Of a DNA stretch of 64,000 bases, positions 39,022-48,499 are shown in pieces. Within the stretch, counting starts at the first letter, position 1; each line of letters starts with the position of its first letter. The notes below the pieces were generated by a model that saw only the letters and a program-made list of their open reading frames with translations, was not told where the DNA came from and did not search any database. The stretch lies in contig NC_060060.1 of the NCBI RefSeq assembly GCF_020283565.1, forward strand, positions 71,471,257-71,535,256, given 5' to 3'. The translations under genes and the position numbers were made by a program. The DNA is from Trifolium pratense. Taxonomy: Eukaryota > Streptophyta > Magnoliopsida > Fabales > Fabaceae.

Positions 39022-39936
39022 CAGGGACGGACCCAGGGGGGCAAGCAGGGGCTCCAACCCCCCTCCCAAATGCATACATGTTTCACATGTATAAGCTTTC
39101 ATGTTTACGGGTTGTTAATGACATTTTTTAATTTATTCACTCTTATTTGAGGTGCTTGTAAATAAATTATTGTGATTTTATTTAATAATTTTTAGTTAAA
39201 TATGTTTTTAGTCCTTATAAAATTATAAGTTTTTAAATTTTATCGCTCAAAAAATTACTTTAAGTCTATATTTGTATTTTATAAGAACTATTTTGAGGAC
39301 TAAAAATATCAATTTTTTAAAAAATATTTTCAAATAGGGATTATTCTTATCAAACTACAATATATTTTAGAGGATATTTTCAGTTAAAATTTAGGCTTAA
39401 ATATGCAAAAGGTCCTTGCACTTACAGGTCATTTGAGTTTTAGTCCATGCAGTTTAAAATCCTTTCATTTTGCCACTGCACTTTTATTTTACTTTAAAAA
39501 TGGTCCTTGGACCCATTTTTTGTTGAAGTGACACATTTTTTTTATGATGTGTCAATTTTATTTTACTTTTAAAAAATTACTTATTTAAAAGTATTTTGGT
39601 CGATTCACTGCAAAATTAAATGAGTCAACAACTCTAAATCCAGTCAACATTGACATATCAGCAAAAATGTGCCATTTCAGCAAAAAAAAAGGTCTAGGGA
39701 CCATTTTTAAAGTAAAATGAAAGTGTAGTGGCAAAATGAAAGGATTTAAAAACGCAAGGACTAAAACTCAAATGACTCATAAGTGCAAGGACCTTTTGCA
39801 TATTTAACCCTAAAATTTAATAGACTAAACATAAAAACTCGTTATTTTATAAAGATAAAAAATATATTTAACCATATTATTTATTTATTAAAAAAAGAAA
39901 TTCGGCCCCGTGTGATTGATTTCTGGATCCGTGTCT
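39022..39936. mobile_element. TIR element with GGGACGGAYCCAG ends and 9-bp target duplication
   Basis: Left end CAGGGACGGACCCAGG; right end reverse-complemented AGACACGGATCCAGAA. The direct repeat GGGCCAAAC flanks it at 39,013-39,021 and 39,937-39,945. It contains a second MITE at 39,394-39,810. Without that insert it is about 490 bp. It is related in its ends to the element at 18,201-18,609. Confidence 0.8.
39394..39810. mobile_element. Mutator-like MITE nested in the 39.0-kb TIR element
   Basis: Ends GGCTTAAATATGCAAAAGG (left) and GGGTTAAATATGCAAAAGG (right, reverse complement) with long inverted arms (GGTCCTTGCACTTA, GAGTTTTAGTCC). The 9-bp direct repeat TAAAATTTA flanks it at 39,385-39,393 and 39,811-39,819. 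Confidence 0.9.
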
Positions 39937-39945
39937 GGGCCAAAC

Positions 39946-40699
39946 ACAAGGCATTGTTAGCGTTGTTGTTCATTGACTCATTGGGCATTTTTGACAAAGT
40001 AAAAACTACGTATATGGCTCATGCTTACTTATATGTTTCCTAGCTAACTTAGCTTAGAGTTAGATTTTTCCTAGCGTCGCTCTTCTCCGACTAAGTTATT
40101 TATCTCCCTCAAGAGTCAAGAGGAGATCATCTTCCTCTTAGATATGTTACCCATAATGCATATGTTATGACTTATGAGTATTTCTAGTGTTTAATATATT
40201 TATTTGATTTTTCTACTCATGGTGTATTAATCTCTAATTATTTAGCTATCGCAATGAATAAAATATCAGCTTATTGACAAAAAAGAAATCTATGGCCATT
40301 GCAGTTGCCTACAATTCATATATATTTTTTAACAAGCATACCTATCAAAAATTAAATACATACAGTATAATGTTGTTATTAATGTTAGAAAGTTAGTGAG
40401 TCGATATCGAAGCCAACATCTTATACCTCAATCTTTTACGAGACTTGGATTCGCTGCTTTAGCTGTTTAAAGCAGTTACACGCAGTTGGATATCTCGTTC
40501 ATATATTTATGATTGGACAACTCCAATTATTCACCGTTCATGTAACATTTTAACATAATGTTTGATCTCATCCATTCTTTTTTATAGGGCCTATAACAGT
40601 TACCGCATCGAAGTAGTAACTATGTGATATCTAATCCCTGTTTTAAGTCTCTCATCCAATACCAATAGGCCACCTTATAACTTATATTTTGGGAGGGAT
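39946..40699. other. Intergenic, nothing recognised
   Basis: AT-rich. The G+C-richer bases just outside the TIR element (38,975-39,021 and 39,937-40,040) join into one continuous reading frame if that element is ignored, which suggests an old coding or transposon fragment. I do not recognise it. Confidence 0.35.
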
Positions 40700-41017
40700 T
40701 GTGTCAAACCATTGATGAGGCTCTATCATAAAACCATTGATGTGGCTCTATCATAACAGATTAAGTTTTTGGGATAATTGATTATCTGATATGGTATCAG
40801 AGCCTCTATGACTAAGTGGTCTAGAGTTCGATCCCCGCTCCTCTCACTTTTTAATTAAAAAGTGGAATTTAAGCATATGGTATGTGAGCTTATGCATTAT
40901 CCACACTTCAAGCTCGAGTGGACTCTTGCGTGATGGAGCGTGTTAGAAATAATATGAAACCATTGATGTGGCTCTATTCTAACAGCTTAAACTTTTGGGA
41001 TAATCGGTTATCTGATA
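40700..41017 (+). mobile_element. TRIM (short non-coding LTR retrotransposon)
   Basis: Terminal repeats of about 77-92 bp at 40,700-40,791 and 40,941-41,017 share AACCATTGATGWGGCTCTAT, TAACAG.TTAA and TTTTGGGATAATYGRTTATC. The left one is followed by TGGTATCAGAGCC (40,792-40,804), the initiator-tRNA-Met primer site. The internal part is about 150 bp. The left repeat contains an extra small duplication. Confidence 0.8.
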
Positions 41018-41253
41018 CCACTCCTACAAATACACATACACTGACTCTCAAAATACACACATTTCACCAAATTCATACACACTTATATTAAGATGTTACT
41101 AACATAAGCGTTGAAATATTAACATATTTGTTACCACCGTATCTGAAGCTTACAACCACCGTCAACCTTATATCACGAGAGAAGCCATCTACCTCTTATA
41201 CTTCATATCAGAATTAAATACATACAGGTTAATTTTTAAAAAAATATTAAAAT

Positions 41254-41408
41254 TGTTAGTAGTATGTTAGTAGCTGTTTTAGTATATGGGCTTAGTCTAG
41301 TAGTTTTGGGCCTTGCGTTTGTATCAAGCCCATTGCTCTTATGTTGTAATGCCTATATAAAGGTGTGTATTGAGCAATTTGTCAATTAATGAGAAAGCCT
41401 TTACAACA
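41254..41408 (+). repeat. 5' LTR of the 41-kb copia element
   Basis: Begins TGTTAGTAGTATGTTAG, ends CCTTTACAACA. Contains CCTATATAAAGG as a TATA-like promoter. Differs from the 3' LTR by one transition (T versus C in AAAGGYGTGT). Confidence 0.97.
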
Positions 41409-41591
41409 TGTGGTATCTAGAGCCTAAAGACCAGGCCTAGCTCCAAGAAAACTGCAGTTTCATCTTGGTTAGTTGTAACCGTTTTTTCACTTTTCCGGCG
41501 ACCGTTATAACCACTCATTCTTTCTTCTCCGGCGAGCTACTCTTTCTTCTTGCATTCTCAACGATCCTTGTTCATTCTTTTCACTCCATTC

Positions 41592-42395
41592 ATGGCAGAA
41601 AACTCCACTTTTCTTCAAACCTCTGTACCTAAGTTTGATGGCTACTATGAGCATTGGTCAATGCTTATGGAAAATCTAATCCGGTCGAAAGAACTTTGGT
41701 ATTTGATAGAAACTGGTATCACGGTGGCTCCTCCCAATGCCACAGCTGAGCAGCTCAAAGTTGCCAATGAAAGCAAGCTTCAAGATTTGAAAGTCAAGAA
41801 CTATCTTTTTCAGTCTATCGATCGCACGATTTTGGAAACGATGTTGGTTCGTGATACAGCTAAGAATATCTGGGATGCGATGAAACTTAGGTATCAAGGC
41901 TCAACCAAAGTGAAACGTGCTCAGTTACAGGACTTGCGAAGAGAGTTTGAGCTTCTTGAGATGAAAGAAGGTGAGTCAGTGAATGATTTCTTCTCAAGAA
42001 CACTTACTATAGCTAATCGCATGACAGCACAGGGAGAAAGAATGGAGCAACACACTATAGTGGAGAAGATTCTTAGATCTATGGCACCTAAATTCAACTA
42101 TGTAGTTTGCTCGATTGAGCAATCAAATGATGTGACTAGTCTTTCAATTGAAGAATTGCAGAGTAATCTTTTGGTTCATGAGCAACGCATGCGTGGCCAA
42201 CAAGTTAATCTTGAAGAACAAGCTCTTAAGATCTCAAATGGTGGTAGAGGATCTGGTAATGGAAGGGGTCGAGGTCGAAATTCCAGCAGAGGTAGGGGGA
42301 GAGGAAGGCAGAATCTTGAAGCAATTGAATGCTACAAGTGCCACAAACTTGGACACTATCAAAGTGCTTGCCCAGATTGGGGTGATAGTGTCAAC
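41592..42395 (+). pseudogene. gag: copia gag segment of the polyprotein, cut by an insertion
   Basis: The frame begins at ATG 41,592 (MAENSTFLQ). It encodes a UBN2/retrotransposon gag domain and an RGRGR-rich basic region, then a CCHC zinc knuckle (CYKCHKLGHYQSAC) that binds element RNA. The solo LTR enters eight codons after the knuckle, so the polyprotein frame is broken here, although gag itself is nearly whole. The frame and target duplication show that the coding sequence resumes in phase at 44,396. Confidence 0.93.
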
Positions 42396-44390
42396 TGTAA
42401 CGACCCGATTTTTAGTAAATCGATATTTTATATATTTGCATATATTTTGGGTTAGTGTTAAATATTTATTTACGCGACGTATAATTATTTATCGCGAACA
42501 TAAGTTTGTGAGCGAAACCTTTGTCGTGTTAGTGGGCTTGGGGCGTGTGAGAGCTTAATGGGCCTAAGCCATTGGGCTTGGTTCAAGGTCCATGGAGAGT
42601 AGTATAAGTAACCAAGTCAAACCAATGAATAGTCTCATAATTTGTTTTTCATGAGAAGTTTGAAGTTTGTGAGCTTAGAAGCAAGAACCCTAGGAGAGCA
42701 AGAAGAAGAACTCGAGCAAGGAGAAGAGATTTAGAGGCCAAGAATCATCATTCAATCCAAGGTGAGAGTGGTTAAGCATAAGCTTGGGTGATCCAAGAGA
42801 GGGGAGGTGTCTAGCCTCCATTCCTGAACTCTCTCATCCAATTTCTTTGGGGTTTGGGTGAAGTTTCTTTATCATAAACATGTCTTTTCATCTTAGTATG
42901 CTTAATGAACATCTAGGAGGGAATATGTATATGTTTGATGATGGTTTTGCATGTTTATGCAACTTTGCTTATTTTGCAAGAAATTGGCATGATTTTGTAT
43001 GTGTGATGTGTTTTGGTGTTTGTGAATGTTAATACATGTATATATGTATGGTATATACATGATTGATCACTTGTTATGCATTTATAACATGTTATAATGT
43101 ATTTTGGATGGATTTGAGTGTTAAACCGCCTTTGGAAAACTCAAGAACAGATATTTTTCTGGTGTAGTTCGCTAAGCGACCAGGAGTTCGCTGTAGCGAA
43201 CATGTTCGCTGAAGCTCGCTAATGCTCGCCATGAGCAGGTGACTTCCTGGTGAGGTTCGCCAAGTCTCGCTAAGCCCTCGCTTAGCGAAGGCCTCTGTGA
43301 CAGCAATTTTTGTTGATGTTTATAAGTGTATCTAGGCACTTGTAACATGGTTTTGTTTTGGTTTTGAATTATTATATGTTTAATAATTGTGTTGTGTGAT
43401 GGCATTTATATAAAATGTCAAAGAAGTATATGTATTTTTGTATATCGGGTTGTCCGATAAAGAAGAATATCAGTTTGTCTGATAAAGAAGTTTAATGGAT
43501 TATGTTATCCATGTAGTGAGCAGTAGCTTCGTGCTAAGTGATTATCATATGTTTGGTAAATGCATGGCATTCATAAATTCATGCATTATTTAGGGATATC
43601 AGACTTGTCTGATAAAGAAGGATATTGGACTTGTCCAATAAAGAAGAATATCAATGGTAAGTTCCTTGATAAAGAAGATGGTACCACATGCATTAGTCGT
43701 GTCTAGGTTGGCATGACATTGAATGTTTGGCATTAGTCGCATTTGAGTAAATGTGCAATTATGTGTTATGTGTTATGTGAGTTCTTTGTGTTGTCCGAAA
43801 CGACGTGAAACTATCTGATTGTGTATTTGTGAGTATGTGTTATCTGGTGTATTGCTTATTGAGGCATGTGTGTGAGTTAGTAATACGTGATAGGTTGAAT
43901 ATAGGTGCGTTTCTATATTCGTATGTATGTGATTATGTTTACTAACTCTCTACCTAATTGTTATGTGCTGGACCTTTGGGGGTTCAGGTATTCAGGTCGA
44001 GGTTTCGATCGAGCTTTAGCTGTAGATCGTTTTGGTGTGGAGCACTTTTGGTGAGGAGCTAGTGTAGGCTACCTTTGTATAGTTTTGTTAAGCTTAGTTT
44101 GGTTGAGATGTATATTAGTGCTCTGGTAGTTTGTAACATCGAGTCGGGGATCGTTTGTATTCCGTCGTATATCGATGCGAACATCTTAACTTATGTTTTA
44201 TGCTAATGAATTATCTTTGGAACTATCATGTTCATTGTTTTGAAAATCCTTTATGTTATGTTTTCCGCTGCGACGTTTCGTGTCATGTGCACGATCGTTT
44301 TATAAAATGTTTTCCGTAGCGCTCCGGCTACTTATCTTTAAAGAGTTTTTAAGATCACGTTTTTAAGGGTAGTTAGTTCGGGGTGTTACA
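42396..44390 (+). mobile_element. Solo LTR (probably Ty3/gypsy) nested in the copia gag-pol
   Basis: 1,995 bp beginning TGTAACGACCC and ending GGGTGTTACA, so the ends are TG...CA within a short inverted repeat TGTAAC/GTTACA. The 5-bp direct repeat TCAAC flanks it at 42,391-42,395 and 44,391-44,395. No gag or pol sequence is inside. It contains GCTAAGCGA/TTCGCT-rich clusters (43,165-43,290) and a TCCGATAAAGAAGAATAT-type repeat (43,445-43,680). Loss of the internal part by LTR-LTR recombination is the usual explanation. Confidence 0.9.
43440..43680. repeat. Degenerate repeats inside the solo LTR
   Basis: The phrase TTGTCYGATAAAGAAG recurs about five times, at about 43,449, 43,475, 43,606, 43,632 and, weaker, 43,663. 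Irregular spacing. Confidence 0.75.
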
Positions 44391-44395
44391 TCAAC

Positions 44396-47300
44396 TATAC
44401 TGAATTTGATCAGGAAGAGGAATTTCTTCTAATGGCTACAACTGAACAAAATCAAGAAATCAGAGAAGAAACTTGGTATTTGGACTCAGGATGCAGCAAT
44501 GACATGATAGGGAATAAAGATTGGCTATTTGATTTTGATGCTTCATTCAAAGATTCCGTGAAATTAGGTAATGATGCAAAGATGGCTGTTATGGGAAAAG
44601 GGAATGTCAAATTGCTTATCAATGGAAAGGTGCATGTAATTACCAATGTGTATTATCTCCCTGGTTTAAGCACAAATCTACTGAGTGTAGGCCAATTACA
44701 AGAAAGAAATGTGACAATTGTTTTCAAAAACAATACTTGCAAAGGATATGTTAATGAAAGAGGACTGATTTTCTCAACTACAATGACTGCAAACAGGATG
44801 TTCTTGCTCACTGCACCTGTCATTATTCCAATGTGCCTGCAGGCATCAAAACAAGAGAGAACTCAACTTTGGCACCATAGATATGGACATTTGAGTATCA
44901 ATGGCCTGAAACTTCTAACCAAATTGAAGATGGTTAATGGACTGCCTGAATTGGGAGATATGGAAGAAAAATGTTCAAATTGCTTGTCAGGCAAGCAACA
45001 AAGAGCAGCCATGCCAAAACAAGCCAAATGGAGAGCAACAGAAAAACTCCAACTTATCCATTCAGACATTTGTGGACCAATAAATCCAAGTTCAAATGGT
45101 GGTAAAAGGTATTTCATAACCTTTACTGATGATTTTTCTAGGAAAACTTGGGTTTATCTGTTAAAAGAAAAGTCAGAAGCTTTTGATATGTTCAAAAACT
45201 TCAAGGCATTGGTTGAAAATGAGTCTAGCAGTAAGATACAGTGTTTAAGAACAGATAGGGGAGGGGAGTATACATCAAATGATTTCAATGAATTTTGCAT
45301 ATCACATGGTATTAAGAGACAATTAACTGCTGCATATACTCCACAACAAAATGGAGTCTCTGAAAGAAAAAATAGAACCCTCTTGAACATTGTTAGAAGC
45401 ATGTTGGCCAGTAGAAGTGTTCCTAAGAGATTTTGGCCAGAAGCACTAAAATGGAGTACTCACATTATGAATAGAAGTCCTACTGTATCTGTCAAAAATA
45501 AGACCCCTGAAGAATGTTGGAGTGGTATTAAACCTTATGTGAATCATTTCAGGATATTTGGATGCATTGCATATGCACATGTGCCAGATAATCATAGAAG
45601 AAAGCTGGACAATAAAAGCATCAAATGTGTTCACTTAGGCTTAAGTGAAGAATCAAAGGCCTATAAGTTGTATGATCCAAGTAACAACAAGATTGTGATA
45701 AGCAGGGATGTTGTCTTTGATGAGGCAAAATCATGGAATTGGGATAATAAGCAACAAAAGGTTAGCACTGAAGGTATAATACCAGTTGATGATGAAGAAG
45801 TTGCTGCAGTAGACAATAATGAAGCTCATGATAACAATAATACTCCAATACAAGATATAGATATGGATATTGGTTATGACAGCACAGATGCTGAAGATGA
45901 ACCAACAGAAGGAACAAGCAACAATAGTGAAGATGAAAATGTGCAATTGGGAAAGAGAATAAGAAAACCACCTAGTCATTTTGAAGATTTTGTAATGGGT
46001 CCAGAAGCTGAAGAGGAGCAAGAATTGCAAAATCTTGCTGTCTACAGTAGTCTTGAGGATCCATACACTTATGATGAGGCCAGTCAAAAGCAAGTGTGGA
46101 GAGATGCTATGGATGCTGAAATTCAAGCTATAGAGGACAACAACACTTGGGAACTAACAAACCTGCCTGAAGGTTCAAAGGCTATTGGAGTCAAATGGGT
46201 CTTTAAGACTAAATACAATGAAACTGGAAAGATTGACAAATACAAAGCCAGATTAGTTGCTAAAGGATACACACAAAAGTATGGAATTGATTATAATGAA
46301 GTTTTTGCACCAGTTGCAAGGTGGGAAACTATCAGAACTGTGTTAGTTTTAGCTGCAAGTAAAGGGTGGTGTGTGTATCAGCTGGATGTCAAAAGTGCAT
46401 TTCTACATGGAGATCTATCTGAGGATATCTATGTGGAACAACCATTAGGATACCAGGATGGTGATCAAAGGAAGGTGTATAAATTGAAGAAAGCATTGTA
46501 TGGGTTGAAACAAGCTCCCAGGGCTTGGTATAGCAAGATTGAAGCTCATTTCATAGTTGAAGGATTTGAAAAGTGCCCTTCTGAACATACACTATTTGTC
46601 AAACACAGTGACAATGGTGACATTCTTATAGTCAGTGTGTATGTAGATGACTTAATAGTCACTGGAAGTAATCAAAGCCTTATTGATTCTTTCAAGCAGT
46701 CAATGACAAGGAAATTTGCTATGTCAGATTTGGGTAAAATGAAATTCTTTCTTGGAGTTGAAGTATGTCAAACTGATGAAGGAATCTTCATTCACCAGAA
46801 GAAGTATGCCTCAGAAATCTTAGCAAAATTTGGAATGGAAGATTGCAATGCAGTCAGCAGTCCCATTGTAACTGGCTGTAAGCTAGTGAAAAATGAGGCA
46901 GGTAAAGCTAGTGATGAAACTCAGTACAAGCAAATGGTTGGAAGTTTGATGTATTTGCTTGCTACTAGGCCTGACCTAGCTTACTCAGTGTGTCTTGTAG
47001 CTAGATTCATGGAAAGGCCAACTGAAATGCACACAGCAGCAGTCAAAAGGATTATGAGGTATGTTAAAGGCACAGTGGGTTATGGCTTGCTATACAAGAA
47101 AACTGGTATGGAATTGCAACTCAATGGATGGACAGATTCTGATTATGCAGGGGATCTTGATGACAGAAAAAGTACATCTGGATATGTTTTTATGTTAGGA
47201 AATGGTGCTATTTCATGGTCTTCCAAAAAACAGCCCATTGTGACTCTTTCAACAACAGAGGCTGAATTTATTGCTGCAGCCTCATGCTCTTGTCAATGTA

Positions 47301-47599
47301 CCTGGATCAACAATGTGCTGAAGCATCTGAAGGTTAAGCAAAACAAGTCTACTATGATTCACTGTGATAATAGCTCCTCCATCAAGTTGTCAAAAAATCC
47401 CATTTTACATGGAAGATGTAAACATATAGATGTTAGATTCCACTTTCTTAGAGACCTTGTTAAAGATGGAGTCATTGAATTGGTGCATTGCAAGTCTCAA
47501 GATCAGTTGGCAGATGTTATGACTAAGCCATTGAAGCTGGATACCTTCTGCAAACTTAGAAGTAGCTTGGGAATGATTGATTTGGTTTGTTTAAACTGA
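44396..47599 (+). CDS. pol: copia pol segment: protease, integrase, reverse transcriptase, RNase H
   Basis: This segment continues the gag frame in phase after the solo LTR; its first in-frame ATG is 44,432. Domains in order: aspartic protease (WYLDSGCSNDM), GAG-pre-integrase (LWHHRYGHLS), integrase core (FTDDFSRKTWVY, DRGGEYTSNDF, TPQQNGVSERKNR), reverse transcriptase (WVFKTKYNETGKIDKYKARL, the YVDDL catalytic box in VYVDDLIVTGS) and RNase H (TDSDYAGDLDDRKSTSGY, STTEAEFIAA). No stop or frameshift is seen to 47,599. With the insertion upstream, a full polyprotein cannot be made from this copy, although an internal start could in principle give pol alone. Confidence 0.96.
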   Translation, partial: YTEFDQEEEFLLMATTEQNQEIREETWYLDSGCSNDMIGNKDWLFDFDASFKDSVKLGNDAKMAVMGKGNVKLLINGKVHVITNVYYLPGLSTNLLSVGQLQERNVTIVFKNNTCKGYVNERGLIFSTTMTANRMFLLTAPVIIPMCLQASKQERTQLWHHRYGHLSINGLKLLTKLKMVNGLPELGDMEEKCSNCLSGKQQRAAMPKQAKWRATEKLQLIHSDICGPINPSSNGGKRYFITFTDDFSRKTWVYLLKEKSEAFDMFKNFKALVENESSSKIQCLRTDRGGEYTSNDFNEFCISHGIKRQLTAAYTPQQNGVSERKNRTLLNIVRSMLASRSVPKRFWPEALKWSTHIMNRSPTVSVKNKTPEECWSGIKPYVNHFRIFGCIAYAHVPDNHRRKLDNKSIKCVHLGLSEESKAYKLYDPSNNKIVISRDVVFDEAKSWNWDNKQQKVSTEGIIPVDDEEVAAVDNNEAHDNNNTPIQDIDMDIGYDSTDAEDEPTEGTSNNSEDENVQLGKRIRKPPSHFEDFVMGPEAEEEQELQNLAVYSSLEDPYTYDEASQKQVWRDAMDAEIQAIEDNNTWELTNLPEGSKAIGVKWVFKTKYNETGKIDKYKARLVAKGYTQKYGIDYNEVFAPVARWETIRTVLVLAASKGWCVYQLDVKSAFLHGDLSEDIYVEQPLGYQDGDQRKVYKLKKALYGLKQAPRAWYSKIEAHFIVEGFEKCPSEHTLFVKHSDNGDILIVSVYVDDLIVTGSNQSLIDSFKQSMTRKFAMSDLGKMKFFLGVEVCQTDEGIFIHQKKYASEILAKFGMEDCNAVSSPIVTGCKLVKNEAGKASDETQYKQMVGSLMYLLATRPDLAYSVCLVARFMERPTEMHTAAVKRIMRYVKGTVGYGLLYKKTGMELQLNGWTDSDYAGDLDDRKSTSGYVFMLGNGAISWSSKKQPIVTLSTTEAEFIAAASCSCQCTWINNVLKHLKVKQNKSTMIHCDNSSSIKLSKNPILHGRCKHIDVRFHFLRDLVKDGVIELVHCKSQDQLADVMTKPLKLDTFCKLRSSLGMIDLVCLN

Positions 47600-47651
47600 A
47601 TTTGTGCATTATATGCTTGACTGTCAAATGAGTATTCAGTTTAAGGGAGGG

Positions 47652-47806
47652 TGTTAGTAGTATGTTAGTAGCTGTTTTAGTATATGGGCTTAGTCTAGTA
47701 GTTTTGGGCCTTGCGTTTGTATCAAGCCCATTGCTCTTATGTTGTAATGCCTATATAAAGGCGTGTATTGAGCAATTTGTCAATTAATGAGAAAGCCTTT
47801 ACAACA
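47652..47806 (+). repeat. 3' LTR of the 41-kb copia element
   Basis: 155 bp, one base different from the 5' LTR. It ends at 47,806 with target duplication AAAAT directly after. Confidence 0.97.
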
Positions 47807-48078
47807 AAAATAAATACATAGATTCATATAGCATATAACTTATAAGCATAGTAGCACAGCACACCTTCCGAAACATCAATCAGGCTTGAAAAGTACCATT
47901 CCCATGGATTTGTGTGTCTTTTTCTTTCGTGGTCCCTATTCTTTATGTTTTTATTGGTTACTAGAGATTGATAATTCCATATTTTCAAATATTCAAACCG
48001 AAACCGTTGACTATAACTTTGAGTTGTACTTTTTTTTTCATTTATTAGAAATACGTCATTTTGCACACTCAACATATA

Positions 48079-48088
48079 GTTTCGACAT
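48079..48088 (+). promoter_or_regulatory. Degenerate second ZDRE, ZIP copy 1
   Basis: GTTTCGACAT differs at one position from RTGTCGACAY. It occupies the place that corresponds to ATGTCGCCAT (56,334-56,343) in the paralogue promoter. Confidence 0.5.
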
Positions 48089-48173
48089 TATGTCAATAAG
48101 TTTCCCCTTTGGCTAGTTGACTTTCTATACTTAAACACTTCACAACCAATCTCATGTTAGTAGCTACTCTATT

Positions 48174-48183
48174 ATGTCGACAT
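48174..48183 (+). promoter_or_regulatory. Zinc-deficiency response element, ZIP copy 1
   Basis: ATGTCGACAT is a perfect match to the 10-bp palindrome RTGTCGACAY bound by F-group bZIP factors (bZIP19/bZIP23 in Arabidopsis). It lies 317 bp before the start codon. The same element is kept in the paralogue promoter at 56,428-56,437. Confidence 0.85.
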
Positions 48184-48499
48184 TTTACAACATTATTTTT
48201 TTTCTTAATTAATTCTACAACATTGTTAATCTAATAAAATAAACATCAAACCATATGAATGCAAACAAATCCATCGTTGTTGCCGTCATTAACTTGAAGA
48301 ATGCACGTTACAATGTGTAACTTCTAAATTAACATATGAAATATTCAATCTCTATTATTTCCAATACTAAAAAAAATACCCTAAGCTATATATCCTTATA
48401 TATGTTGCATCTTATATCAATAGTTTCCTCACACACTCTCTCTCTCTCTCATTCGATTTCTCTCATATGCTTTGAGTTTCTAACTAATTAACCATCGAA

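Larger units (their letters stand above)
41254..47806 (+). mobile_element. Ty1/copia LTR retrotransposon, young, interrupted by a solo LTR
   Basis: LTRs 41,254-41,408 and 47,652-47,806 (155 bp each) differ at one base. Target duplication AAAAT at 41,249-41,253 and 47,807-47,811. Primer site TGGTATCTAGAGCC follows the left LTR; a purine tract TTAAGGGAGGG precedes the right LTR. The gag-pol frame is interrupted only by the nested insert at 42,396-44,390. The short LTRs and pol motifs fit the Ale/Retrofit group of copia elements, which is tentative. Confidence 0.97.

Noticed and set aside
40805..40850. tRNA gene suggested by TGACTAAGTGGTCTAGAGTTCGATCCCC
   Set aside because: Has box-A- and box-B-like parts but they lie inside the TRIM next to its primer site; no cloverleaf could be drawn.
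45731..46126. 131-codon frame on the - strand within pol
   Set aside because: Antisense shadow of the acidic linker between integrase and reverse transcriptase; hydrophobic composition comes from reverse-complemented Asp/Glu/Asn codons.
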